From CAVTAV01 sp963732795 (GTDB taxonomy: Bacteria; Pseudomonadota; Alphaproteobacteria; CAVTAV01), in assembly GCA_963732795.1 (NCBI GenBank), contig CAVTAV010000011.1, positions 1 through 64,000 on the forward strand: a stretch of 64,000 bases of DNA. Direction: 5' to 3'. Below the pieces are notes generated by a model. It was not told where the DNA came from. It saw only the letters and a program-made list of their open reading frames with translations, and ran no database searches. Each line of letters begins with the position of its first letter. Positions within the stretch are counted from its first letter, which is position 1. This document shows, piece after piece, positions 35,799 through 44,865 of the stretch. Position numbers and translations under genes: made by a program.

Positions 35799-36908
35799 TC
35801 AGACCGCCAGTTCCTCGTCGGTCGCCATCACCTTCTTGGGCTGGATCGCCGTCAGTTCGTCGAAACGGCTGTCGCGGACCTTGAGAATCCAGTTGGCATC
35901 GACCAGGAAGGCGCGGCCGACGCCGACGAGGTCGAAATCGCCGCGGTCGAAGCGGCGGACAAGGTCGTCCAAGGGCGCGGGCTCGGCGTCGGCGCCGTGG
36001 AAGAAGGTCATCACGTCGGTATTGAGGCCGACCGAGCCCGCGGTCATGGTAGGCACGCCGGTGAGCTTCTTGGCCCAGCCGGCGAAGTTGAGATCGGAGC
36101 CCTCGAACTCGGCCTCCCAGAAGCGGCGCTGCGAGCAGTCGAGGCAATCGACGCCCGGCTCGACAAGGACTTCGAGCCATGCGCGGAGCTCGTCCGGGTT
36201 TGCGGCGAGCTTGACGTCGTAATCCTGTTCCTTCCATTGCGAGATGCGGAGGAAGAGCGGCATGTCCGGCCCGATCGCGGCGCGCACGGCCTTGATCACC
36301 TCGACGGCGAATCGCGAGCGCTCGACCAAGGTCTTGCCGCCCCAGCGGTCGGTGCGCTGGTTGGTCGCGTCCCAGAAGAATTCGTCGATCAGAAAGCCGT
36401 GGGCGGCATGGATCTCGACGCCGTCGAAGCCCTGCTCCTTGGCCTTCGTGGCGGCCTTGGCATAGGCCGCGATCGTGTCGGCGATCATCTCCTCGGTCAT
36501 CGCGACGCCCATGGGCTTGCCGGGGGCCATCAGGCCGGAGGGGCTTTCGATCGGCGCCGGTTGCCAGTCGGGCTCGACATTGAACAGCGCGCCCGCATGC
36601 CAGAGTTGGAGCATGATCGGCCCGTCCTCGGCATGGACCTCGTCCACGACATGCTGCCAGGCGTCGTAGGAATCGGGGCGGTAGTTGGCGAGATCGGGAT
36701 GGTTGTTGGCGGCCGGCCGGTCGATCGCGGTCGCACCGGTGATGCTGAGGCCGACCTGGCCCTTCGCTCGGCGGCGGTGATAGGCCGCGAAGTGCTTGGT
36801 GGGCACGCCGCCGGGGCAGTGATAGCGCGACATCGCCGGCATGACGAACCGGTTCTTCAAGGTCATGGACTTGATCGTGATCGGCTCGAACAGTCGGCTT
36901 ACATCCAT
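35799..36908 (-). CDS. Old-yellow-enzyme-type NADH:flavin oxidoreductase
   Basis: A 369-residue FMN barrel enzyme. It starts MDVSRLFEPITIKSMTLKNR and contains FVMPAMSRYHCPGGVPT, the loop LQLWHAGAL, the signature DGVEIHAAHGFLIDEFFW and DLVGVGRAFLVDANWI for phosphate binding. The HAAH-type motif usually holds the pair of residues that bind the substrate carbonyl oxygen. No iron-sulfur CxxCxxxC or extra NAD domain is present, so it is a short ene-reductase form. Substrates may be enones or dienoates; its link to the polyamine genes is only divergent position. Confidence 0.85.
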   Translation of the reverse strand: MDVSRLFEPITIKSMTLKNRFVMPAMSRYHCPGGVPTKHFAAYHRRRAKGQVGLSITGATAIDRPAANNHPDLANYRPDSYDAWQHVVDEVHAEDGPIMLQLWHAGALFNVEPDWQPAPIESPSGLMAPGKPMGVAMTEEMIADTIAAYAKAATKAKEQGFDGVEIHAAHGFLIDEFFWDATNQRTDRWGGKTLVERSRFAVEVIKAVRAAIGPDMPLFLRISQWKEQDYDVKLAANPDELRAWLEVLVEPGVDCLDCSQRRFWEAEFEGSDLNFAGWAKKLTGVPTMTAGSVGLNTDVMTFFHGADAEPAPLDDLVRRFDRGDFDLVGVGRAFLVDANWILKVRDSRFDELTAIQPKKVMATDEELAV

Positions 36909-37050
36909 GGCGCGGCGTCCCCATATATTGCGTGGCCGAATCCTGGCCGACCCCGCGCGACATTGCAACACGGCGCCGTCACAAAGACCGGTGGATATAC
37001 ACGCCAATCTGCTGCATAAGACCCCCGACCGAAAGCTGGCCCCAAGGATC

Positions 37051-38082
37051 ATGACCAAGCTCCATATTCCCCACGAAGCCGCACCCCATTCCGCGATCTG
37101 GACCGCTTGGCCGTCCCATCCCGATCTCTGGGAGGCGAATCTGTCGCCGGCGCGGGCCGAGATCGCCGCCATGATTCGCGCGCTCGCGGATGTCGATCCG
37201 GCGACCGGTTTCGCGCGCGGCGAGACGATCAATGTGCTTGTGCGGGGTGAGGCGGCGCGGGAAAGCGCGGAGAATGCGGTCGGCGATATCGCGGATGTGA
37301 TCGAGGCCGATTTCGGCGATATCTGGCTCAGGGATATCGGGCCGGTGTTCGCCTCCGAGAACGGCGCGGAGATCGCAATTCATGCGCGCTTCAACGGCTG
37401 GGGTGGGAAATACGATCTGCCGGGCGATCAGGCGGTCGCCGAGTTCATCGCCAAGGAGGCGGGCGTCGTGATCCGGGAGTTGCCGCTCGTGATCGAGGGT
37501 GGGGCGCTCGAATTCGACGGCGAAGGGACCGTGCTGACCACCCGCGAATGCCTGCTGAACGCAAACCGCAATCCGGGCCTCCGCGAGGCCGCGGCCGAGG
37601 AGGATCTGAAGGAATATTTCGGCGCCGAGACGGTGCTCTGGCTCGATCGCGGCCTGATCAACGACCATACCGACGGCCATATCGACAATGTGGCGCGGTT
37701 TGTGGGCCAGGGGCGCGTGTTGTGCCAGACGCCGTCGGGCGCCGACGATCCCCATGCCGAGCGGCTGCGCGAGGCGGCGGAGGCATTGAAGGCCATGACG
37801 GATGCGGGCGGGCGACGTCTTGACGTCATCGAAATTCCCTCGCCCGGCCGCGTCGAGGACGACGACGGACGGGCCCTGCCCGCGAGCCATATGAATTACG
37901 TGATCGGCAACCGTGCGGTCGTCGTGCCGACCTATGGCACGCCGTCGGCCGACGCGGCGGTCGCCGTGATCGCGACGCTATTTCCGAATCGCAGGGTGGT
38001 CGGCCTGCCGGCCAGGGCGATCCTCTCGGGCGGCGGCGCGTTCCATTGCATCACCCAGCACCAGCCGGAACTCCCCGAATGA
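37051..38082 (+). CDS. aguA: Agmatine deiminase
   Basis: A 343-residue enzyme converting agmatine to N-carbamoylputrescine and ammonia. Features are the N-terminal SAIWTAWPSHPDLWEANL, DFGDIWLRDIGPVF, the histidine in DHTDGHIDNVARFV, and the nucleophile C333 in GGAFHCITQ at the C-terminus. Size and order of motifs match the family of about 340-380 residues. Its stop overlaps the aguB start as ATGA, so both enzymes of agmatine-to-putrescine conversion are coupled. Upstream is a 142-base divergent promoter region shared with the OYE gene. Confidence 0.92.
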   Translation: MTKLHIPHEAAPHSAIWTAWPSHPDLWEANLSPARAEIAAMIRALADVDPATGFARGETINVLVRGEAARESAENAVGDIADVIEADFGDIWLRDIGPVFASENGAEIAIHARFNGWGGKYDLPGDQAVAEFIAKEAGVVIRELPLVIEGGALEFDGEGTVLTTRECLLNANRNPGLREAAAEEDLKEYFGAETVLWLDRGLINDHTDGHIDNVARFVGQGRVLCQTPSGADDPHAERLREAAEALKAMTDAGGRRLDVIEIPSPGRVEDDDGRALPASHMNYVIGNRAVVVPTYGTPSADAAVAVIATLFPNRRVVGLPARAILSGGGAFHCITQHQPELPE

Positions 38083-38921
38083 GCACGATCACCGTCGCCG
38101 GCCTCCAGGCCTCGTTCGGCGAGGATTTGGCCGCGAATATCGAGAAGGTTTCGGGGCTCGTGCGCGAGGCGGCGGGGAAGGGCGCCCAGATCATCCTGCC
38201 GCCGGAGCTGTTCCAGGGCCCGTATTTCTGCAAGACCCAGGAGGAGCGCTGGTTCGCCGAGGCTTATCCCTGGGCCGAGCATCCCTGCGTGACGGCGATG
38301 GCGGCGCTCGCCAAGGAGCTCGGCGTCGCGATCCCGACCTCGATCTTCGAGCGCGACGGGCCGCGCTATTACAACAGCCTCGTCATGATCGACGCGACCG
38401 GCGAGGCGCTCGGCATCTATCGCAAGAGCCATATCCCGGACGGCCCCGGCTATCAGGAGAAATACTATTTCCGGCCCGGCGACACCGGCTTCAAGGTCTG
38501 GACGACGAAATTCGGCCGGATCGGCGTTGGGATCTGTTGGGACCAGTGGTTCCCGGAATCGGCGCGGATCATGACCCTCCAGGGCGCCGAAATCCTCATG
38601 TATCCGACCGCCATCGGCAGCGAGCCCCACGACGCCGAGCTCGACACCGCCGGCCCCTGGCGCAAGGCCATGCAGGGCCACGCGGTCTCGAACGTCATCC
38701 CGGTCGTCGCCGCGAACCGCACCGGCACCGAAGACGGCCAGCGCTTCTATGGCACGAGCTTCATCGCGGACCACCGCGGCGATGTGGTGAGCGAGCTCGG
38801 CCGCGACGACGAAGGCGTGGTCGTCGCGACATTCGACCGCGCGTTCCTCGACCGCCACCGCGCCGCCTGGGGCTTCTTCCGGGATCGGCGGCCGGATTTG
38901 TACAAGCCGTATTTTAGTTAA
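38079..38921 (+). CDS. aguB: N-carbamoylputrescine amidase
   Basis: A 280-residue nitrilase-superfamily enzyme hydrolysing N-carbamoylputrescine to putrescine, CO2 and ammonia. The catalytic triad is E43 (LPPELFQGPYF), K116 (YRKSHIPDGPGY) and C153 (GICWDQWFPE). Family hallmarks such as NRTGTEDGQRFYGTSF and the C-terminal FFRDRRPDLYKPYF are present. The ATG at 38079 overlaps the aguA stop. Together the two genes give a complete agmatine route to putrescine; no arginine decarboxylase is visible in the window. Confidence 0.92.
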   Translation: MSTITVAGLQASFGEDLAANIEKVSGLVREAAGKGAQIILPPELFQGPYFCKTQEERWFAEAYPWAEHPCVTAMAALAKELGVAIPTSIFERDGPRYYNSLVMIDATGEALGIYRKSHIPDGPGYQEKYYFRPGDTGFKVWTTKFGRIGVGICWDQWFPESARIMTLQGAEILMYPTAIGSEPHDAELDTAGPWRKAMQGHAVSNVIPVVAANRTGTEDGQRFYGTSFIADHRGDVVSELGRDDEGVVVATFDRAFLDRHRAAWGFFRDRRPDLYKPYFS

Positions 38922-38936
38922 GCGACAGCGCCTCTC

Positions 38937-39022
38937 CCGTCACTGCGAGGAGGCGCAGCCGACGAAGCAGTCCAGGGTGTCAGGGCCGGGCTGGATTGCT
39001 TCGCTCTGCTCGCAATGACGGC
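38937..39022. repeat. Intergenic imperfect palindrome (dispersed-repeat type)
   Basis: An 86-base imperfect palindrome between convergent aguB and ligC. Outer arms GTCACTGCGAG (38939) and CTCGCAATGAC (39009) and inner arms GAAGCAGTCCAG (38964) and CTGGATTGCTTC (38991) pair with one mismatch each. Its sequence matches a kind of extragenic repeat common in alphaproteobacterial genomes, from memory. It may serve as a bidirectional terminator. Confidence 0.65.
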
Positions 39023-39034
39023 GGAGCGGCGTGA

Positions 39035-39986
39035 TCAGCCCTGCTTCGCGAGTTGCTTGTCCAGGTCGCTCAGCACCTTGTAGCAGGCCAGCACCTTCCC
39101 CACGCTGGAATTCGGCTCGCGTCTCTCGTCGATGGCCGAGAAGAACTCGCGGTCCTGGAGCTCGATGCCATTCATCGAGACGGCGACCTTGGAGACGTCG
39201 ATCTTCTCTTCCTTGCCGTTCACAAGGTCGTCGTAGCGGGCGATATACGTGCCGTTGTCGCAGATATAGCGGAAGAACGTGCCGAGCGGCCCGTCGTTGT
39301 TGAACGAGAGGGCGAGCGTGCAGATCTTGCCGCCGCTGGTCTTGAGCTGGATCGACATGTCCATGGCGATCTTGAGCTCGGGGTGCATCGGGCCCTGGAC
39401 GGCGTTTGCGATCACCACGTCCTCGCCGGACTGGTACTGGAACAGATCGACGGTATGGGCGGCATGGTGCCAGAGCAAGTGATCGGTCCAGGAGCGCGGC
39501 TCGCCCTTGGCGTTCATATTCTTGCGGCGGAAGAAGAACGTCTGCACGTCCATGCTCTGGATCGCGAGCTCGCCGGCTTTGATCCGCTTGTGGACCCATT
39601 GATGGGATGGATTGAACCGGCGGGTATGGCCGACCATGCAGACCAGGCCGGTTTCCTTCTGCTTCTTGTTGACGGCGTCGGCGTCCGCCCAGCTATCGGC
39701 CAAGCGGGATCTCGACCTGGACATGCTTGCCGGCGTCCATGCATTCGATCGCCTGGGAGGCGTGCATCTGGGTCGGCGTGCACAGGATCGCGGCATCGAC
39801 GCCCGGCTGGGCGAGAGCTTCGGACAGCTCCGTCGTGGCGTGCGGGATGCCGTATTCCGAGGCGATCTTCTGAGTCGGCTCGAGCCGTCTGCCGACCACG
39901 GAAACGACATCAACTCCGTCGATGTTCTTGATGCCGTCGAGATGCTTCAGACCGAATGCGCCGGCGCCGGCGAGAACAACCTTCAT
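39035..39986 (-). CDS. ligC: 4-carboxy-2-hydroxymuconate-6-semialdehyde dehydrogenase, frameshifted
   Basis: A Gfo/Idh/MocA-type dehydrogenase that oxidises the hemiacetal of the protocatechuate 4,5-cleavage product to 2-pyrone-4,6-dicarboxylate, using NAD(P). The Rossmann motif is VVLAGAGAFGLKHLDG, followed by CTPTQMHASQAI and GKHVQVEIPL. A one-base insertion near 39700 (GGCC where GCC is expected) shifts the frame. It resumes as LADSWADADAV, then CMVGHTRRFNPSHQWVH, FFFRRKNMNAKGEPRSWTDH and FFRYICDNGTYIARYDD. These segments match LigC as I remember it. The ATG overlaps the ligB stop (ATGA). Confidence 0.9.
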
Positions 39987-40852
39987 GCCGCTTTCCCCGT
40001 TTTCTGTTCGCGTGGATAGTTTTCGAGAATGATGTGGCCCGCCGCCGTGTTGGAGGCCGGGATGTGATAGCTGCGATGCACCTCGCGGACCTTGTCGTCC
40101 AGCGCGCCGCGCATGATCAGCCACATGACGAGCTCGATGCCCTCCGAGCCGGCTTTGCGCACGTAATCAAGATGCGGGATGCTCGCCAGGGATTCGGGGT
40201 CGGGCCCGATCTTGTTCAAGAAGTTGGTGTCGAACTCCTGGTTGATCAGGCCGGCGCGCGCGCCCTGAAGCTGGTGCGACATGCCGCCCGTGCCCCAGAC
40301 CTGAACGTTCAGATCCTCGTCGAAGGACTCGACTGCTTTCTTGATCGCCTTGCCGAGATTGTAGCAGCGACGGCTCGACGGCGGCGGATACAAGACGACA
40401 TTGACCGGCATCGGGATCACGCGGACGGGCCATTCCTTCGGCTTGCCGAACATCAGCGACAGCGGCACCGTGCAGCCGTGATCGACCTTCATCTTGTTGA
40501 TGATCGTGAGATCGAAATCGTCCTGGATGATCGATTGCGCCATGTGCCAGGCGAGATCGGGCGCCCCCTTGATGACCGGCACGGGCCTGGGGCCCCAGCC
40601 TTCGTCGGCGGGCTCGAACTCGTCGGCGCAGCCGATGGCGAAGGTCGGGATAATCTCCATGCTGAAGGCGGTCGCGTGGTCGTTATAGACCAGGATGACC
40701 ACGTCCGGCATGTTGTCCTGAATCCATTTGCGGGAGAATTCGAAGCCGTTGAACAGCGGCTTCCAATAGGGCTCCTGGGTCTTGTCCTTGTCGATCGCGG
40801 CGCCGATCGCAGGGATGTGGGACGAGGTGACGCCCGCGGTAATTCTAGCCAT
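39983..40852 (-). CDS. ligB: Protocatechuate 4,5-dioxygenase beta subunit
   Basis: A 289-residue catalytic subunit of the extradiol dioxygenase (class III/LigB fold). Fe(II) ligands are visible: H12 in GVTSSHIPAIG, H59 in VYNDHATAF, and the glutamate in KAGSEGIELVMW. The conserved base is expected in the KVDHGCTVPLSLMF stretch. The ATG at 40852 lies inside the ligA end (overlap of 8 bases), as expected for coupled subunits. The enzyme opens protocatechuate between C4 and C5 to 4-carboxy-2-hydroxymuconate semialdehyde. Confidence 0.93.
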   Translation of the reverse strand: MARITAGVTSSHIPAIGAAIDKDKTQEPYWKPLFNGFEFSRKWIQDNMPDVVILVYNDHATAFSMEIIPTFAIGCADEFEPADEGWGPRPVPVIKGAPDLAWHMAQSIIQDDFDLTIINKMKVDHGCTVPLSLMFGKPKEWPVRVIPMPVNVVLYPPPSSRRCYNLGKAIKKAVESFDEDLNVQVWGTGGMSHQLQGARAGLINQEFDTNFLNKIGPDPESLASIPHLDYVRKAGSEGIELVMWLIMRGALDDKVREVHRSYHIPASNTAAGHIILENYPREQKTGKAA

Positions 40853-41240
40853 TGCCCTTTTCTCCTTTGTAGAGATTGCCCTCCGGAGACCGGCCGCCGG
40901 CAAGCATCATGTCCGCATATTCCTGTTGGCTCATGCCCGTCATCGAAGCGGCGGCGAACTGGAACGTCAACCCGTCCGTCGCGAAAATCTTGGCGAGGAA
41001 ATAGATGTTCCCGCCTTCCGCCATCATCGCGTTGTAGTCGCGCGCCATGACGGCCTTTTTCTGCGCCTCGGTGAGTTGCCATTTGTCCAGATAGGCGCGT
41101 TCGTCGGCTTTGAACTCCTCGCGGTTCTCGGCCTTCATCAGCGACATGCAGAATTGATTGAGCTTGTATCCCTTCCGAGCCTGCTCGGAATCGAAGATCA
41201 GCGTGCCGGGGATATCTTCATAGGGTTTGTTGAGGGCCAT
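40845..41240 (-). CDS. ligA: Protocatechuate 4,5-dioxygenase alpha subunit
   Basis: A 131-residue small subunit with the LigA fold. It starts MALNKPYEDIPGTLIFDSEQ and contains YKLNQFCMSLMKAENREEFK, a helical segment YLDKWQLTEAQKKAVMARDY and a C-terminal MTGMSQQEYADMMLAGGRSP, all typical. GGAGGCGGC precedes the ATG at 41240. LigA shapes the active site entrance of LigB in the alpha2beta2 enzyme. The gene sits between ligI and ligB in one transcriptional direction. Confidence 0.93.
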   Translation of the reverse strand: MALNKPYEDIPGTLIFDSEQARKGYKLNQFCMSLMKAENREEFKADERAYLDKWQLTEAQKKAVMARDYNAMMAEGGNIYFLAKIFATDGLTFQFAAASMTGMSQQEYADMMLAGGRSPEGNLYKGEKGNG

Positions 41241-41251
41241 TAGCCGCCTCC

Positions 41252-42137
41252 TTAGTTCCAGTAGAGCCGCATCGGATTGTCGACCAGCAGCTTCCGTTGC
41301 AGCTCGGGCGTGGGCGCGATCCGGGGAATGAAGTCCACCAGCTTGCCGTCGTCCGGCATGTGGCTCTTCAGGTTCGGGTGCGGCCAATCGGTGCCCCAAA
41401 GGACGCGATCGGGGAAGGTTTCCACGATGCGCCGCGCGAAAGGCACCACGTCGTCATAGGGCGGACCCTGCTTCGTTAGCCTCTCGGGGCACGTCACCTT
41501 GGACCAGATATTGTCATGCTTGTCCATTAGGTCAACGAACATGTCGAACTCGGGGCCGTCCACGGGCTTGGTGACGTCCGGCCGGCCCATGTGATCGACC
41601 ACGATGATGGTCGGGAGCGAGGTCAGGAAATCCCAGAGGTCCGGCAAATCCTGGGCCTCGAAATAGATAACCGTCTGCCAGCCGATCTTTTTGACCCGCT
41701 CGGCAATGCCGACGAATACCTCGCGCGGCGTGGCATCGACGAGGCGCTTGAGGAAATTGAACCGGCATCCCATGACGCCGGCGTCCTTCATCTCGTCGAG
41801 CTCGCGGTCGGTGACCGTCGCCTTCACTGATGCGATGCCCTTGGCGCGGCCGTTGGAGCTTCGGACGGCGTCCACCATGGCGCGGTTGTCGCTGCCGTGG
41901 CAGGTCGCCTGGACGATCACGTTCTCGCTCGAAGCCTAGAAGATCGCGCAGCTCCCAGAGCTTGGCCTTGCCGGCGTCGCAAGGCGTGTATTTGCGCTCC
42001 GGCGCGAAGGGGAACTCGTCGCCCGGCCCGAAGACGTGGCAATGGGCATCCACGGCGCCTTGAGGAAGCTTGAATTCGGGCTTGGACGGATTGGGATGGA
42101 AGCAGACCCAATCCGGGTCCATCTGGAATTTGGCCAT
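41252..42137 (-). CDS. ligI: 2-pyrone-4,6-dicarboxylate lactonase, frameshifted
   Basis: An amidohydrolase-fold lactonase that opens 2-pyrone-4,6-dicarboxylate to 4-oxalomesaconate. N-terminal metal-site-type histidines lie in VDAHCHVFGPG (H32, H34); further conserved parts are ATCHGSDNRAM, IVVDHMGRPDV and LWGTDWPHPN, with the active aspartate in the last. One indel near 41930 (GFERE then VIVQATCH) splits the frame; the restored length is about 294 residues, as usual. It ends MRLYWN 11 bases upstream of the ligA start. Confidence 0.9.
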
Positions 42138-42143
42138 CCGCGC

Positions 42144-43168
42144 TTATTTCCCCCGCGCCTTCAGGGACTTGTCGAGCCGGGGATAGACCCGCCGAGCATT
42201 CAGCTCGAACACCTTGTGCTTGTCGGCGTCGCTGATCGGCAGCGCGTCGATATAGCGCTTGGTGTCGTCGAAATAATGACCCGTCTGCGGATCGATCCCG
42301 CGCACCGCGCCGACCATTTCCGAGCCGAACAGGATGTTGTCGACCGAAATCACCTCGAACAAGAGATCGATGCCGGGCTGGTGATAGACGCAGGTGTCGA
42401 AATAGACGTTCTTCATCACATGGGTGTCGAGAAGCGGCTTCTTCAGCATATCGGCGAGGCCGCGATAGCGCCCCCAGTGATAGGGCACCGCGCCGCCGCC
42501 ATGCGGGAATGATGAAGCGGCAGATCCGGGAAATCCTTGAACAGGTCGCCCTGGATGAACTGCATGAAGGCCGTGGTGTCGGCATTGATGTAATGCGCGC
42601 CGGTGGCGTGGAAATTCGGATTGCAGGACGACGAGACGTGGATCATGGCCGGCACGTCCAGCTCGACCATCTTCTCGAAGAACGGATACCAGGACTTGTC
42701 GGTCAGCGGCTTCGAGGTCCAGTTGCCGCCCGAGGGATCGGGGTTCAGGTTGCAGCCGACGAACCCTAGCTCGTTGACGCAGCGTTCCAGCTCCTCGATC
42801 GAATGGGCGATCGGCACGCCGGGCGATTGGGGCAACTGGCAGACGGCGAAGAAGGTGTCCGGGAACAGGGTCACGACCCGGTGGATCAGGTCGTTGCAGC
42901 GCCGGGTCCATTCCTTGGAGGTTTCCTCGGTCCCGACATGGTGCGCCATGGCGGAGGCGCGGGGCGAGAAGATCGTCATGTCGGCGCCGCGCTCCTTGAT
43001 GAGCTTGAGCTGGTTCTTCTCGATCGATTCCCGGATCGCGTCGTCCGAGATATCCGGATATTTGGGTGCGGGGAGCGAGGGATCCTTCAGCCGGGCCTTT
43101 TGGGCGTCGCGGAACACGTTATGCGGCTCGGGCGCGGTGGTGTAATGGCCGTGGCAGTCGATGATCAT
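42144..43168 (-). CDS. ligJ: 4-oxalomesaconate hydratase, frameshifted
   Basis: An amidohydrolase-superfamily hydratase that adds water to 4-oxalomesaconate to give 4-carboxy-4-hydroxy-2-oxoadipate. Zinc-site residues are H6 and H8 in IIDCHGHYTT, with SPRASAMAHHVG, GCNLNPDPSGG, MIHVSSSCNP and PHGGGAVPYHWGRYRG following. One frame change near 42510 splits it; the restored length is about 341 residues. First gene of the lig run, its 191-base upstream region is shared with a divergent VOC gene and should carry the operon promoter. The next enzyme, the LigK aldolase, is not in the window. Confidence 0.9.
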
Positions 43169-43359
43169 GATGCGACGTCCCCTGTTCTGTGCCGGTCGTT
43201 GGCGTTTCTCGGGGTTTCGGACCCCGACGGTTGGGAATAAGCCGTGCCTGTTGACGGGTCAAGTCCGGCCGGCAAGGCTAGGGATAAAGCTTGGCCCTGG
43301 GGCCCAAGAAGGCGCAATATTCGGCAACTCTGACCCAAAGAGACGATCGGGAGACCATC

Positions 43360-44274
43360 ATGCACAAGACGATGCGGGGAATCGGATTCGGGGCCTTGGC
43401 CCTGGTCATCGGTGGTTTGGCGCCGGCGCCGGCGACCGCCAAGGACGATCTGCCGGCGACCACCGCGCCGCTTCTCTATCAAAACTCGATGAACGTATTC
43501 CGGCGCTATACCGCCGACACCCAGAAGATGTTCGAGTTCTACGGCGACGTCCTCGGCCTCAAGCAGATGCAGACCTTCAACGTCGGCGGTGGGCAACAGG
43601 TCGCGCGGTTCCTGATCGGCACCCAGCAGGTCAAACTCACCAAGCGCACGCCGGACCGCAAATACCAGCCGGGCGGGGCCAAGAACGCGACCGGGCTGCG
43701 GCTTTTGACCTTCTTCTTCCCCGACGAGGCCTCGCTCAGCCAGCGGTTCCAGGAACACGGGCTTCCGGTGCCGAAATTCAAATCGGTCAAAGGAGCGGAT
43801 TGGGAATATGCGATGGTGGACGATCCGGACGGCCAGCCGGTCGAGCTCGTCGTGCTGCCGGATGCGCCAAAAGAGGCCTATAACCGGATCGAAGTCGGAT
43901 TATCGGTCTCGAATCTCGATGAAAGTCTGGATTTTTACCGCAATTTCGTCGGTTTAAAGGAGCTGAAGCCGCGAATGGACCCGGTTTTCGGCGTCATGGT
44001 CTACCCGTTCCGCCACGGCACCACGACGATCAATATCCGCTATTTCGGCCCGAACCTGCCGATGGATAACGGTAGTGGCGGCATCCAATATGTCGTGACC
44101 AGCGCCGAAACGGTCGCCGAGATGGCGAAGCAGCGCCACATCACCGTGGAGCAGCCGTTCAGCACGCTCAAAGGCTTCGATCTCCGGACCATCTGGCTCG
44201 ACGACCCGGACGGCATCACCAACTATTTCGCCGCGACGCCCCAAAGCCGTCAGGCCTCGGGATCGTCGAAATAG
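43360..44274 (+). CDS. Exported VOC/glyoxalase-superfamily protein
   Basis: A 304-residue protein with a signal peptide (IGFGALALVIGGLAPAPATA) and two VOC modules. The first (about residues 45-170) has FEFYGDVLGLKQMQTF and YAMVDDPDGQPVELVVL; the second (about 175-295) has IEVGLSVSNLDESLDFYRNF and IWLDDPDGITNYFA. The double module forms one metal-site cleft in extradiol dioxygenases and glyoxalases, though ligand histidines are not obvious, so it may be a binding protein. Most VOC enzymes are cytoplasmic; export is uncommon. It is divergent from ligJ and convergent with the next gene. Confidence 0.75.
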   Translation: MHKTMRGIGFGALALVIGGLAPAPATAKDDLPATTAPLLYQNSMNVFRRYTADTQKMFEFYGDVLGLKQMQTFNVGGGQQVARFLIGTQQVKLTKRTPDRKYQPGGAKNATGLRLLTFFFPDEASLSQRFQEHGLPVPKFKSVKGADWEYAMVDDPDGQPVELVVLPDAPKEAYNRIEVGLSVSNLDESLDFYRNFVGLKELKPRMDPVFGVMVYPFRHGTTTINIRYFGPNLPMDNGSGGIQYVVTSAETVAEMAKQRHITVEQPFSTLKGFDLRTIWLDDPDGITNYFAATPQSRQASGSSK

Positions 44275-44277
44275 AGG

Positions 44278-44688
44278 CTATTTCGTCGAGGCGGTATCCT
44301 TGTCCTTCTTGGGCGGGCCGTCGACCTTGTCCACGGTCTTGAACCAGCAGCGCTGGACGCCTACGGGGCCGTCGACGACGATCGAGCTGAACCGGTCGAT
44401 CCGCCCCATATTGTCGCTCACGAAGCCGATGGCATTGTGGAATTGCAGGTCGGGGCAGGGGCCCATGAAGCTCGCGTAGTACCACTTCTTGGTGCCGACC
44501 TTGATGTAGATGCCTTTGTTGCCGTCGGGCTGCCAGCTATCGATGCGGTGCGGTAGATTGGCGAAATCGATCACGGCGTGACCGGGCTTGGTCTTGCTCG
44601 AAGAGTCGTCCGAGGCGGCGAGCGCGCTGCCGATTACGGCCATGGCCATGACGGGGGCGAGAAGGGCGTGACGTGTGAACCTGTTCAT
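44278..44688 (-). CDS. DUF6491-type secreted protein
   Basis: A 136-residue exported protein. The start ATG 44688 has GGAG 8 bases upstream, within a longer alternative start. Signal peptide APVMAMAVIGSALAA. The mature part reads VIDFANLPHRIDSWQPDGNK, KWYYASFMGPCPDLQFHNAI and a second cysteine in GVQRCWFKTV, probably a disulfide, matching my memory of DUF6491. Function unknown. Its end lies 3 bases from the convergent VOC gene. Confidence 0.65.
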   Translation of the reverse strand: MNRFTRHALLAPVMAMAVIGSALAASDDSSSKTKPGHAVIDFANLPHRIDSWQPDGNKGIYIKVGTKKWYYASFMGPCPDLQFHNAIGFVSDNMGRIDRFSSIVVDGPVGVQRCWFKTVDKVDGPPKKDKDTASTK

Positions 44689-44865
44689 CGGATTCTCCAT
44701 CTGTGATCAACGTTGGCCAGGGTCACTTTGAGCGGGCCAAATGCTCCGGGAAGCGACGTCCCTGCGCCTTGCCCGCACGAATCATTATGTGGGCATTATT
44801 CGACGGAGTTCCAGGGCATCGCTGGACGCCGCGGCGGTGCGGCGCGGCATCCTGCGGGTCACCGC

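Noticed and set aside
36908..37232. A longer N-terminus for the OYE-type gene
   Set aside because: The upstream in-frame stretch overlaps the divergent aguA gene and lacks a ribosome site, while MDVSRLFEPI is the normal family start.
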